Source of the DNA: Anderseniella sp963700885
GTDB lineage: Bacteria; Pseudomonadota; Alphaproteobacteria; Rhizobiales; Aestuariivirgaceae
Assembly (NCBI GenBank): GCA_963700885.1
Contig: CAVOZJ010000005.1
Coordinates: 1 to 64,000, forward strand
Direction: 5' to 3'
Length of the DNA stretch: 64,000 nt
The notes beneath the pieces are model-generated. The model did not search any database. It was not told the DNA's origin and saw only the letters and a program-made list of their open reading frames with translations. Shown one piece after another: positions 15,179 through 23,979 of this stretch. Every line of letters begins with the position of its first letter. The stretch's first letter is position 1. Both the position numbers and the translations under genes were made by a program.

Positions 15179-18100
15179 ATGCGCTTTGCCCATTTTTTTG
15201 TCAGCCGGCCAATTTTCGCCAGTGTGATTTCCATCCTGATCGTGCTGATGGGCTCTATCTCCTATTTCCTGCTGCCTGTCGGGCAGTATCCGGAAATCGC
15301 ACCCCCGACGATAGTGGTGACGGCGAACTATTCAGGTGCTGATGCCGAGACCGTCGCGGAAACTGTCGCTGCACCAATCGAGGAAGAGATCAATGGCATT
15401 GAGAACATGCTGTATATGTCTTCCTATTCGACAAGCGCCGGCACCATGGCGCTCACAATCACCTTCAAGAGCGGCACCGACCTGAACGATGCGCAGGTTC
15501 TGGTGCAAAACCGGGTGGCGATAGCAGAACCACGTTTGCCCGAAGAAGTCCGCCGTGTCGGTATTACAACCCGCAAGAGTTCACCGGACCTGATGATGGT
15601 GGTTCACATGCTGTCGCCGGACGACAGTCTGGATCAGCTCTATGTGTCGAACTACGCCCGCAACAATGTACGCGACGTGTTGCTGCGTCTAGATGGCGTT
15701 GGCGATCTGATGCTTTTCGGCGAACGGGAATATTCTCTGCGCGTATGGGTAGATCCGGAAAAACTTGCCGCCTACGGACTTACTTCCGGCGATTTGCTTG
15801 CCTCGCTGAGAGAACAGAACGTTCAGGTTTCCGGTGGCGCAATCGGCGCCGAGCCTGCCCCACGGGGAACCGCTATCACCTATACCGTCACGACACAGGG
15901 CCGGTTTTCGACTGTCGAGCAGTTCCGCAACGTGATTGTGAAGGCCGGAGATGATGGCCGGTTGATACGACTTCAGGACGTTGCACGGGTGGAAATCGGC
16001 GCCAAGAGCTATACAACCAACTCGTACCTGAATGGCAAGTCAGCCGTCGCACTGGCCATTTTCCAGCGCCCGGGCACAAATGCCCTGCAGAGCGCCGAAG
16101 ACATCATCTCCACGATGAAGCAACTCAAGCCGTCTTTCCCACCCGGCATTGAGTATCAGATCGTCTATAACCCCACCGAGTTCATCGCTGAATCCGTCAC
16201 TGAGGTCTACAAGACGCTGCTGGAAGCAATCCTTCTCGTCGTTCTGGTCGTCATAGTTTTCCTCCAGTCATGGCGCACTGCAATCATTCCCATAGCAGCC
16301 ATTCCGGTCTCTTTGATCGGCACCTTCATGATGATGATGTTGCTTGGATTTTCGCTCAATACACTCACGCTGTTTGGACTGGTCCTGGCCATCGGCATTG
16401 TTGTGGATGACGCCATCGTCGTCGTCGAGAACGTAGAACGCAACATCGCCAATGGACTATCTCCCAGAGAAGCGTCACACCGGACAATGGATGAAGTCGG
16501 TTCAGCTCTCATTTCCATTGCGCTGGTGTTGTCTGCTGTGTTTATCCCTACCGCTTTCGTGCCAGGCATCACCGGTGCTTTCTACAAGCAATTTGCCATC
16601 ACCATTGCAACTTCCACCATCATTTCAGCGATCAACTCGCTGACCCTGTCGCCAGCGTTGGCCGCATTGCTGTTGAAGCCCCATGATGCACCCAGGTCAG
16701 AATTCTTTCTGGCCAGGATCGGCCGTTGGGCGGCAGACAGGTTCAACGCCGGTTTCGACAGGACCAGCGCCGGCTATGCCCGTGCAGTTGGATTTTTATC
16801 ACGCCGGACTGTTATGGGTCTGGCCGTTTATGCCGGTCTCATCGGTCTCACCGTATGGACGTTTGGCAAGGTGCCGGGAGGCTTCATTCCCCAGACCGAT
16901 CAGGGGTACGGCATCGTTGCCATTCAACTGCCCGAAGGTGCATCGCTGGACCGTACTGACCAGGTTGTGCAGCGCGCGACCCAAATCATCAGGGACACGC
17001 CCGGCGTCAAGAATGCAGTTGCCTTTGCCGGTTTTTCCGGTGCGACATTTACTTCAGCCACCAACGCCGCGGCCATTTTTGCGACATTTGACGACTTCGC
17101 GGAGCGCAATCAGAAGGGTCTGTCCTCACAGCAGATTATTGGCTCGCTGTTTCCACGTCTGCAGCAGATTGAAGAAGCATTCATCATAGCCATTCAACCA
17201 CCATCGGTACGCGGTGTTGGGCAGGGCGGCGGCTTCAAGATGCAGATCCAGGAACGCAGCGGCACCAGGATGGATCGCGCCCTGGGCGTTGCATATGCCA
17301 TGATGGGCCAGGCGCAACAGACGCCGGGTGTGTCTGGTGTCTTCACCACCTTTTCCAACTCCAGCCCGTCATACTTTCTCGATATCGATCGCGTGAAGGC
17401 CCAGCAGCTGCAGGTTTCAATCGGAGCCATTTTCGAGACGCTGGAACTCAATCTCAGTTCGTCCTTTGTAAATGACTTTACAGCGTTTGGCAGGCGATAT
17501 GACGTGCGCATGCAGGCCGATCAGTCGTTCAGGCTTGAAAAGGCAGACATAGCCCGGCTCAAGGTTCGCTCTGCAACCGGTGCTCTTGTGCCTCTGGGCA
17601 CACTGGTCGAAATCAGGGATACCAGCGGTCCCTACCTTGTGCAGCGTTACAATCAGTTTGTATCAGTGCCATTGCAGGGCGCGACCGCTCCCGGCTTTTC
17701 GACCGGCGAGGCGCTGACGATCATGGAAGACCTTGCGGCGCAAAACCTGCCACAGGGCATGACGTTTGAATGGACTGAACTTGCGTTGCAGGAAAAGCAG
17801 ACCGGCAACACGGCTATCTACCTGTTTGGACTGGCTATTGCCGTGGTTTTCCTGCTGCTGGCGGCACAATATGAAAGCTGGACCCTGCCCCTGGCAATCA
17901 TGCTGATTGTGCCTCTTTCGATGCTGGCAGCCCTGCTTGGAGTCATGATGCGTGGCATGGACAACAACATCCTGACCCAGATCGGGCTTATCGTGCTGGT
18001 CGGCCTGGCAGCAAAGAACGCCATCCTGATTGTGGAGTTTGCGCGGCAACAGGAAGACGCGGGCAAGGGCCTCATGGAAGCGATCGTTGAATCATGCCGC

Positions 18101-18349
18101 CTGCGCCTGCGTCCCATCCTGATGACCGCGTTTGCCTTCATACTCGGGGTTGTTCCGCTTGTCATAGCAAGCGGGCCGGGCGCGGAATTGCGGCAGGCGC
18201 TTGGCACTGCCGTGTTCTTCGGCATGCTGGGCGTTACGTTCCTCGGACTTTTCCTCACCCCCGTGTTTTATGTGGCAATCCGCTCCATGTCACAACGGTT
18301 GCGAGGCAATGCACCCAGGTCTGCACCTGCCGACGACACCGCCACCTGA
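15179..18349 (+). CDS. RND multidrug efflux permease (HAE1 family)
   Basis: This 1056-residue inner-membrane proton antiporter is of the AcrB/MexF type. It has an N-terminal helix (FFVSRPIFASVISILIVLMG), two large periplasmic loops, and two six-helix bundles. TM4 holds GIVVDDAIVVVENVERN with the adjacent aspartates of the proton relay, and the second half has GLAAKNAILIVEFARQ. Length and end (FLGLFLTPVFYVAIR) are as expected. It probably exports hydrophobic or aromatic compounds. There is no adjacent regulator. A convergent haloacid dehalogenase gene ends 18 bases downstream. Confidence 0.93.
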   Translation: MRFAHFFVSRPIFASVISILIVLMGSISYFLLPVGQYPEIAPPTIVVTANYSGADAETVAETVAAPIEEEINGIENMLYMSSYSTSAGTMALTITFKSGTDLNDAQVLVQNRVAIAEPRLPEEVRRVGITTRKSSPDLMMVVHMLSPDDSLDQLYVSNYARNNVRDVLLRLDGVGDLMLFGEREYSLRVWVDPEKLAAYGLTSGDLLASLREQNVQVSGGAIGAEPAPRGTAITYTVTTQGRFSTVEQFRNVIVKAGDDGRLIRLQDVARVEIGAKSYTTNSYLNGKSAVALAIFQRPGTNALQSAEDIISTMKQLKPSFPPGIEYQIVYNPTEFIAESVTEVYKTLLEAILLVVLVVIVFLQSWRTAIIPIAAIPVSLIGTFMMMMLLGFSLNTLTLFGLVLAIGIVVDDAIVVVENVERNIANGLSPREASHRTMDEVGSALISIALVLSAVFIPTAFVPGITGAFYKQFAITIATSTIISAINSLTLSPALAALLLKPHDAPRSEFFLARIGRWAADRFNAGFDRTSAGYARAVGFLSRRTVMGLAVYAGLIGLTVWTFGKVPGGFIPQTDQGYGIVAIQLPEGASLDRTDQVVQRATQIIRDTPGVKNAVAFAGFSGATFTSATNAAAIFATFDDFAERNQKGLSSQQIIGSLFPRLQQIEEAFIIAIQPPSVRGVGQGGGFKMQIQERSGTRMDRALGVAYAMMGQAQQTPGVSGVFTTFSNSSPSYFLDIDRVKAQQLQVSIGAIFETLELNLSSSFVNDFTAFGRRYDVRMQADQSFRLEKADIARLKVRSATGALVPLGTLVEIRDTSGPYLVQRYNQFVSVPLQGATAPGFSTGEALTIMEDLAAQNLPQGMTFEWTELALQEKQTGNTAIYLFGLAIAVVFLLLAAQYESWTLPLAIMLIVPLSMLAALLGVMMRGMDNNILTQIGLIVLVGLAAKNAILIVEFARQQEDAGKGLMEAIVESCRLRLRPILMTAFAFILGVVPLVIASGPGAELRQALGTAVFFGMLGVTFLGLFLTPVFYVAIRSMSQRLRGNAPRSAPADDTAT

Positions 18350-18367
18350 GAAAATGGCAGATCTGGT

Positions 18368-19060
18368 TTAAAGCGGCTTGCGCACAACGGCTGGCAATTC
18401 CTCGAGACTTTCAAGCAGAATGTCAGGCCTGCCAGGTATCCGATCATCCTTGAGACCGAAACGGTTGATACGGGCAACCTGAAAACCGAAACTCTTGGCA
18501 GCCTGGGCATCCCAGGTATTGGCTGACACAAAGCAGATTTCAGCAGGCACGGCCACGGCCATGCGATCCACAGCCTGTTGGTAGACACGCGGATCCGGCT
18601 TGAATATGCCGACATCATGAACCGAAATATTCTCGTCAAGAAAGGCAACAAGTCCCGACGATTTCACGGCCGCATCCAGCATTTCCGGTGATCCGTTGGA
18701 CAAGATGGCAGTAGCAACGCCCAATTCCTTCAGTACCTTCAGGCAGGCCACCGCGTCATCGTAGGCCGCCAGATGAAGATAAAGCTCCATCAGGTCGTCG
18801 CGCAGTGACTGGTCGTCAATGGAAAACGCCTCAAGCGTGTACTCAAGCGCATCACCTGTCACCTGCCAGAACGGTACATAGGCCTGCATCAGTGACCGGA
18901 GCCACGTGTACTCAAGCTGCTTCTGCCGCCAGAGACGGGACACCGCATCTGCATTATCACCGATACGCGCCGCCAACTGGGCCACCGGGGCATGAACGTT
19001 CAGCAACGTGCCATAGGCATCAAACACACATGCCCTGATGCCTTCAAGTTTCACAGTCAT
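18368..19060 (-). CDS. Haloacid dehalogenase, type II
   Basis: This 230-residue HAD-superfamily protein has the nucleophile motif VFDAYGTLLNV (Asp about residue 12), motif II ILSNGSPEML, and motif III/IV KPDPRVYQQAVDRM followed by CFVSANTWDAQAAKSFGF, whose SANTWD is typical of 2-haloacid dehalogenases. The predicted reaction is hydrolysis of L-2-haloacids to 2-hydroxyacids. The start at 19060 is chosen for the AAGGAA ribosome binding site; a longer frame to 19126 lacks one. It is divergent from the nitrile hydratase operon. Confidence 0.87.
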   Translation of the reverse strand: MTVKLEGIRACVFDAYGTLLNVHAPVAQLAARIGDNADAVSRLWRQKQLEYTWLRSLMQAYVPFWQVTGDALEYTLEAFSIDDQSLRDDLMELYLHLAAYDDAVACLKVLKELGVATAILSNGSPEMLDAAVKSSGLVAFLDENISVHDVGIFKPDPRVYQQAVDRMAVAVPAEICFVSANTWDAQAAKSFGFQVARINRFGLKDDRIPGRPDILLESLEELPAVVRKPL

Positions 19061-19146
19061 GGTGTTTCCTTGCAAATTTGTGAGTTGTGAGTTTGCCCGG
19101 TTGATTGCAGTATGATGCCCGGTCAATCAAGAGAGTAACCCACCAT

Positions 19147-19791
19147 ATGGCACACGACACTTATGGTCACGCTCACCACCATCATCAGGATGGGGATTCC
19201 GAACTGTCCGAAACCGCACTGCGGGTAAAGGCGCTGGAAAGCCTGCTGGTGGAAAAAGGTTACGTCGACCCCGCCGCGCTCGATGAACTCATAGACACCT
19301 ATGAAAAGCGCGTTGGTCCGCGCAACGGCGCACAGGTGGTTGCCAGGGCCTGGAGCGACGCTGCCTACATGGAAAAGTTGCGCACGGACGCCACCAATGC
19401 CATCTCTGAAATGCGCTTCATCGGCCGTCAGGGTGAACACATGGTGGCCGTTGAGAACACCGAAGATGTCCACAACATGGTCGTATGCACGCTGTGCTCC
19501 TGTTACCCGTGGCCCGTCCTCGGGTTACCGCCGGTCTGGTACAAGTCGCCGCCTTACCGGTCCCGGGCCGTCTCCGACCCGCGCGGCGTGCTGGCTGAAT
19601 TCGGGGTCCGGCTGCCGGACAATGTCGGAGTGAAAGTGTGGGATTCCACTGCCGAAGTCAGGTACCTGGTAATTCCGCGGCGCCCCGCGGGAACCGAAGG
19701 CTGGAGCGAGGAAAAGCTTGCCGGCCTGGTAACGCGCGACTCCATGATCGGTACAGGCATTGCGCTGACGCCCGAACAGGTGGCGTCATGA
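19147..19791 (+). CDS. nthA: Nitrile hydratase alpha subunit, cobalt-type
   Basis: This 214-residue metal-binding subunit of nitrile hydratase hydrates nitriles to amides. The metal motif is VCTLCSC (Cys114, Cys117, Cys119), where the two downstream cysteines are normally oxidised. Thr between the first cysteines marks cobalt-type enzymes, while iron-type has Ser (family knowledge). The N-terminus AHDTYGHAHHHHQDGD is His-rich and could bind metal. The ATG at 19147 starts the usual N-terminus; upstream codons are not conserved-looking. The stop overlaps the beta-subunit start (ATGA). Confidence 0.92.
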   Translation: MAHDTYGHAHHHHQDGDSELSETALRVKALESLLVEKGYVDPAALDELIDTYEKRVGPRNGAQVVARAWSDAAYMEKLRTDATNAISEMRFIGRQGEHMVAVENTEDVHNMVVCTLCSCYPWPVLGLPPVWYKSPPYRSRAVSDPRGVLAEFGVRLPDNVGVKVWDSTAEVRYLVIPRRPAGTEGWSEEKLAGLVTRDSMIGTGIALTPEQVAS

Positions 19792-20450
19792 ACGGCGGAC
19801 AGGATTTGGGCGGCGTCCACGGCCTTGGCCCCATCGACCCGCAAGTTAACGAACCGGTGTTTCATGCCGGATGGGAAAAACGGGTCTTCGCCCTGACGCT
19901 TGCCATGGGATTTCTCGGCCAGTGGAATATTGACCAGGCTCGTCATGCCCGCGAAAGCATGCACCCTGCAAAATATCTGACATCCAGTTATTACCAGATT
20001 TGGATGGAAGGCCTGATCAAACTGATGCTGGATGCCGGATTTGTGGTGCCCGGTGAAGTGCACCTGGGCAGGCAGGAAGTAACACCGCGTGATTTGCATC
20101 GCGTTCCCGTGGGCGCAAACGAAGTTGCCGCCATTTTACGCAAGGGCGGACCGGCTTCACGCAATCTGGACACAGCTCCGAAATTCCCGCCAGGTGCTGC
20201 GGTGCGGGCCGTCCGCATGAATCCGGAAGGCCATACCCGGCTGCCGCGATATCTGCGCGGCTGCGAAGGCAAAGTTGTCGCCCACCACAAGGCTCACGTC
20301 TTTCCCGACACCAATGCCCTTGGCAGGGGAGAGAACCCGCAACACCTGTACACGGTGATGTTTTCCGCCCGCGAGCTCTGGGGAGAAAAGGCACCTGCCA
20401 GTGATTTCGTGCATGCCGACCTCTGGGAGAGTTATCTTGTCCCTGTCTGA
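19788..20450 (+). CDS. nthB: Nitrile hydratase beta subunit
   Basis: This 220-residue protein begins MNGGQDLGGVHGLGPI, the hallmark start of the beta subunit, followed by VFHAGWEKRVFALTLAMG and the helical SSYYQIWMEGLIKLML. The C-terminal SH3-like barrel runs FPPGAAVRAVRMNPEGHTRLPRY-type sequence, then GENPQHLYTVMFSARELWG. It forms the alpha-beta heterodimer with the subunit encoded just upstream and lines the active site. It overlaps alpha by four bases and the activator gene by 14 bases. Confidence 0.93.
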   Translation: MNGGQDLGGVHGLGPIDPQVNEPVFHAGWEKRVFALTLAMGFLGQWNIDQARHARESMHPAKYLTSSYYQIWMEGLIKLMLDAGFVVPGEVHLGRQEVTPRDLHRVPVGANEVAAILRKGGPASRNLDTAPKFPPGAAVRAVRMNPEGHTRLPRYLRGCEGKVVAHHKAHVFPDTNALGRGENPQHLYTVMFSARELWGEKAPASDFVHADLWESYLVPV

Positions 20451-20796
20451 TGAAGTAAAACGCCTTCCCGGCCTGTTAACCGATGGTGACGAACCGGTGT
20501 TTGCCGAACCCTGGCAGGCGCAGGCCTTTGCCATGACAGTCAAACTGCATGAAAAGGGTCTGTTTACCTGGGTCGAGTGGGCAGATGCACTCAGCAGGGA
20601 AATTGCCGCAGCCGGCCCTGATGATGCGGCGGAAAACTATTACACCCGCTGGCTCGCAGCGCTGGAGAAAATCACCCAGGACAAAGGTGTTCTGAGTGAA
20701 GCCGAACGTCTTGAGCGCAAGGATGCCTGGGACCGTGCGGCAAAAGCCACGCCACACGGCAGCCCGATAGAGCTCGGTTCCGAAAACCGGAGCTGA
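20437..20796 (+). CDS. Nitrile hydratase accessory (activator) protein
   Basis: This 119-residue protein resembles the N-terminal half of nitrile hydratase beta subunits: EPVFAEPWQAQAFAMTVKLHEKGLFTWVEWADAL, then AENYYTRWLAALEKI. Such proteins are cobalt-type activators (P14K/NhlE-like) that load cobalt into the alpha subunit by subunit swapping. The likely start is TTG at 20437, six bases after GGGAGAG and inside the end of the beta gene. The frame is open further upstream, but that stretch is shared with beta. Presence of this gene supports the cobalt assignment. Confidence 0.82.
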   Translation: MSLSDEVKRLPGLLTDGDEPVFAEPWQAQAFAMTVKLHEKGLFTWVEWADALSREIAAAGPDDAAENYYTRWLAALEKITQDKGVLSEAERLERKDAWDRAAKATPHGSPIELGSENRS

Positions 20797-20834
20797 TTCT
20801 ACGGGTTCAGGTGAGCCCAGGTTGTCTGTTGCTA

Positions 20835-21089
20835 TCAGTCCTTGCCTGGCTTGGACGGCTTTCCGCTTGTCGCTGCTGCCCACATGGCCTTTTGAATTTG
20901 ACCAAAGCCCTCTATGCCGGGTGTCAGCCATGTCTTCATGATTTCCGTCGGATCCAGTTGTTCCATCTGATTTTCCAGTTGCGACTGCATTTTGGCCATC
21001 ATGGCCTTTTGCATCGGTTGCACGTCAGGCAGGCCAAAGAAGGTGCGCGCCTCTTCCGGCGTGCAATCAATATCAACAGTAACTTTCAT
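20835..21089 (-). CDS. DUF6489-family small protein
   Basis: This 84-residue protein from the ATG at 21089 begins MKVTVDIDCTPEEARTFFGL, then DVQPMQKAMMAKMQSQLENQ, the signature of a small alphaproteobacterial family of unknown function (DUF6489). It is mostly helical and amphipathic. It lies 37 bases downstream of ccdA on the same strand, so the two may be co-transcribed. No enzymatic residues are evident. Confidence 0.75.
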   Translation of the reverse strand: MKVTVDIDCTPEEARTFFGLPDVQPMQKAMMAKMQSQLENQMEQLDPTEIMKTWLTPGIEGFGQIQKAMWAAATSGKPSKPGKD

Positions 21090-21126
21090 CGGGTTCTCCA
21101 TTTCAACACCGTGAATGGAAGCAGGT

Positions 21127-21900
21127 CTAGCCCAGGGTGGCAAGGCCGGGGAAGGTTTCGATCATCCAGTACGACAGTGCGGTAAATGTGCCGGTCAGGA
21201 ACAATACACCGGTAACAACCAGCATCCCGCCCATGACTTTTTCAACCAGACCGGCATGACGGCGAAACTTTTTCATGAAAGCCAGAAACTGTGGCATCGC
21301 AACTGCAGCAAGCAAAAATGGCACACCAAGCCCGGCAGAATAAATCGCCAGCAACCCCGCACCCCTGGTCACGCTGTCAGCAGAACCGGCCACGGTCAGG
21401 ATGGCGGCCAGCACTGGCCCGATGCAGGGCGTCCAGCCAAGTGCGAACGCCAGTCCGATTGCATAGGCTCCAAACAGCCCCACCGGTCTTGCATCCTGCT
21501 GATAACGCACTTCACGCGACAGAAAACCAATGCGGAATGCTCCGAGAAAGTGCAGCCCCATGATGATGATGATGACACCCGCAACCGACGTCAGGACCGG
21601 AAAATTCATGCTGCCTATGGTGATTTCCCAGGTTGTCGCCTCCCTCAGCCATTGCCCGATCACGCTGGCAGATGCCCCAAGCGCGATAAACACCGTCGAG
21701 AACCCCAGCACGAACAAAGCCGAGGCCGCCACTGCCTTGTGCCGCACGGCACGGTCCGTGCCGTTCTGGCTCGTCAGGTCTTCAAGCGATGTGCCGGCAA
21801 TGAAACACAGATATGGCGGAACCAGCGGCAGCACACAGGGACTGAGGAAGCTCAGCAGCCCGGCAAGGAATGCAGCCCAGATTGATACGTCCAGTCCCAT
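21127..21900 (-). CDS. ccdA: Cytochrome c biogenesis protein CcdA
   Basis: This 257-residue membrane protein has six hydrophobic segments. The first repeat carries FLSPCVLPLVPPYLCF (about 19-34) and the second carries GWTPCIGPVL (about 154-163); the two prolines-flanked cysteines are the redox pair that carries reducing power from cytosolic thioredoxin to periplasmic partners in heme attachment or disulfide isomerisation. It is the first gene of a two-gene minus unit with a DUF6489 protein. It lies back-to-back with the DUF1007/NicO pair across a 246-bp region. Confidence 0.88.
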   Translation of the reverse strand: MGLDVSIWAAFLAGLLSFLSPCVLPLVPPYLCFIAGTSLEDLTSQNGTDRAVRHKAVAASALFVLGFSTVFIALGASASVIGQWLREATTWEITIGSMNFPVLTSVAGVIIIIMGLHFLGAFRIGFLSREVRYQQDARPVGLFGAYAIGLAFALGWTPCIGPVLAAILTVAGSADSVTRGAGLLAIYSAGLGVPFLLAAVAMPQFLAFMKKFRRHAGLVEKVMGGMLVVTGVLFLTGTFTALSYWMIETFPGLATLG

Positions 21901-22015
21901 GTTTCACAGTGCCTCTAAGATGGTTGGAACTATTTGACCAGTAAGTGCTGACAATTGCTGCGCGATGCAACTCCTTACCGCTTCAATCGCCGTCACATAT
22001 GCGTTAGGTCATGTA

Positions 22016-22075
22016 CCCGCAAATAATGTCCCGCAAATAATTTGCAAATCACAATTGTTGCGCAATAATGTGCAA
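22016..22075. promoter_or_regulatory. Repeat cluster upstream of DUF1007/NicO genes
   Basis: The 12-mer CCCGCAAATAAT occurs twice, at 22016-22027 and 22030-22041. It is followed by the inverted repeat TTGCGCAATAATGTGCAA (22058-22075; 7-bp arms with one mismatch, 4-bp spacer). The cluster sits in the 246-bp divergent space between ccdA and the metal-related genes. A metal-responsive repressor such as a Zur- or NikR/Nur-type protein is conceivable, but no consensus match can be claimed. Confidence 0.35.
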
Positions 22076-22146
22076 GACATATCATCATATTGCTGCAAAC
22101 CCACGCTAGCACCTGAAGTACCAGCTTTCAGCAGACGGACTGCAAC

Positions 22147-22836
22147 ATGACATTTTTATCGAGACGACAGTTCGCCTTATCGTCTGGCCTGATGGTTGCG
22201 GCAGTTTTGTTTTCGCAACCCGTGTCCGCTCATCCCCATGTCTATTCCGACCTGCGGTCCGACATCATTCTGGATGAACAGGGCCGCGCTGTCTCCATTC
22301 ATGTGGAGTGGATTTTCGATGAGGGATATACCGAAGCTGCAACCGAGGGCATGGATGCCGACAGGGACGGAGTCTTCACCTCAGCCGAATTGCAACCGGT
22401 GGTAACGGAAAACATCAGTGCTTTGAAAGAGTATCGATATTTCGTTGCAGCCAAGGCAAACGGCAAGGATATCGCCTATTCGGATGTGACTGAGTATGGC
22501 CAGCGCATAAATGACCAGGGCCGGTTGTCGATGACGTTTATTGTGCCGTTTGCAACTCCGGTTGACCTGACAACGGCGAAATTTACATACAAGATCTACG
22601 ATCCGGATTTTTTCATCGCCTACGATTACATCAAGGGCGAAACAGTCACTGCCATTGGCAACCTGCCAAAAGGTTGCGTGATCAATGTTGGTACTGTGGC
22701 GTTTGACGAGAATATGGAAGAAACCAAGAAGCAACTGGCGGACAAACCTGCAGACTGGCAGCCTGACCAGCCGCAGGATTTCGGTTCACTGTTTGCCCAG
22801 CCTGTTTCAGTCTCCTGCAAGCAGGCTGCAAGCTAG
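22147..22836 (+). CDS. DUF1007 periplasmic protein (ZevA-like)
   Basis: This 229-residue exported protein has a signal peptide (LSSGLMVAAVLFSQPVSA, mature start AHPHVYSDLR). The mature HPHVY start is typical of DUF1007 and could bind metal. An EF-hand-like DADRDGVFTSAE lies at about 69-80, a region of this family often described as calcium-type. DUF1007 proteins are paired with NicO-type permeases, as in the ZevAB zinc uptake system of Haemophilus influenzae. The same pairing is seen here, with only 3 bases between the genes. The metal carried is not determinable from sequence; zinc, nickel and cobalt are all possible. Confidence 0.8.
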   Translation: MTFLSRRQFALSSGLMVAAVLFSQPVSAHPHVYSDLRSDIILDEQGRAVSIHVEWIFDEGYTEAATEGMDADRDGVFTSAELQPVVTENISALKEYRYFVAAKANGKDIAYSDVTEYGQRINDQGRLSMTFIVPFATPVDLTTAKFTYKIYDPDFFIAYDYIKGETVTAIGNLPKGCVINVGTVAFDENMEETKKQLADKPADWQPDQPQDFGSLFAQPVSVSCKQAAS

Positions 22837-22839
22837 ATT

Positions 22840-23949
22840 ATGAACCAACCGCGAGACGCAATTTTGATCCGCATCATTCTTGTTTTGCTTCTTGTAGCCG
22901 CTTCTGTTTTGCCCGGCAGTGCAGCAACACCCGGCAACCCCGTCAGTCAGGTCATGATGGCTCAGTCCGACACCGCCCGCACACCAGAGGTGAAGCCGGG
23001 CCAGTTGCTGTTACAGCGCCGGAAGAGTGCCGGTGAAGCAGATGTAGCGCCGAACCTCACCGGCAACCCGATTGAATGGATCAAGGTGCAACAGCGTACC
23101 TTCTACGGCAAGATGTCGGCGGCGCTGACGGCCATGAAACGCGGGTCAGCGTGGTCAGCGGCATTGACCCTGATGGCACTGAGTTTTGCGTATGGAATAT
23201 TGCACGCAGCAGGGCCCGGACACGGCAAGGCGGTGGTGTCGGCATGGCTGTTGGCCAACGAGCGGCAATTGAGACGCGGCGTATTGATCTCCTTCATGGC
23301 AGCGTTTTTTCAGGCAGCTACAGCAATCTTCCTGGTGTCTGCCTTGCTGCTAACAGTGAGCGCCGCTGCCAGGACAGCCAAATCCATGGCAATTGCACTG
23401 GAAGCTGCAAGTTACGGCCTGATCGCGCTGACCGGGCTGTGGCTGATCTGGCAGGCCTTGCGTCCGCGTCCGGCAGTAGCAGCCGCAGCCGCCGGAATTC
23501 AAGGTCACCAACCCAGTCATCTCCATGCTCATGCCCATCACGATCATGAGCACGGTTCTGACTGCGGGTGCGGCCATGCACACATGCCACCGGCAAGCGA
23601 GCTTGCTCAGCCTGTGAGTTTGTGGAAGGCCACTGGCATTGCTTTCGCTGTAGGTATCAGGCCCTGCACAGGGGGCATTCTGGTGCTGCTGTTCTCGTCG
23701 GCATTGGGACTTTACTGGGCGGGAATTGCCGCGACACTGGCTATGGCACTGGGCACAGCCATCACTGTGTCAGTCATCGCCAGCCTTGCAGTGAAATCCC
23801 GCGACCTGGCATTGAAGTATTCCGGCCACAATGCTCTGTGGCTGGATCGTACGGCCTTTGGCCTGAAATTTTTGGGCGGACTTTTCATTGCATGCCTGGG
23901 CGGGCTCTTGTTCTGGGCAACAGCGACCAATACCATGCCAACGATTTGA
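22840..23949 (+). CDS. NicO-family nickel/cobalt (or zinc) transporter
   Basis: This 369-residue protein has a signal-like first segment, about six TM segments and the NicO motifs HAAGPGHGKAVVSAWL (about 127-142) and AVGIRPCTGGILVLLFSSALG (about 270-290). Between them is a His/Cys-rich cytosolic or periplasmic loop (HLHAHAHHDHEHGSDCGCGH) suited to bind divalent metal. RcnA of this superfamily exports Ni/Co, while ZevB imports zinc. The DUF1007 partner argues for import. The nearby cobalt-type nitrile hydratase makes cobalt an attractive substrate, but that is inference from neighbourhood only. Confidence 0.82.
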   Translation: MNQPRDAILIRIILVLLLVAASVLPGSAATPGNPVSQVMMAQSDTARTPEVKPGQLLLQRRKSAGEADVAPNLTGNPIEWIKVQQRTFYGKMSAALTAMKRGSAWSAALTLMALSFAYGILHAAGPGHGKAVVSAWLLANERQLRRGVLISFMAAFFQAATAIFLVSALLLTVSAAARTAKSMAIALEAASYGLIALTGLWLIWQALRPRPAVAAAAAGIQGHQPSHLHAHAHHDHEHGSDCGCGHAHMPPASELAQPVSLWKATGIAFAVGIRPCTGGILVLLFSSALGLYWAGIAATLAMALGTAITVSVIASLAVKSRDLALKYSGHNALWLDRTAFGLKFLGGLFIACLGGLLFWATATNTMPTI

Positions 23950-23979
23950 CGGCGGTCATTGCACCAGAGGAAGTCATTA

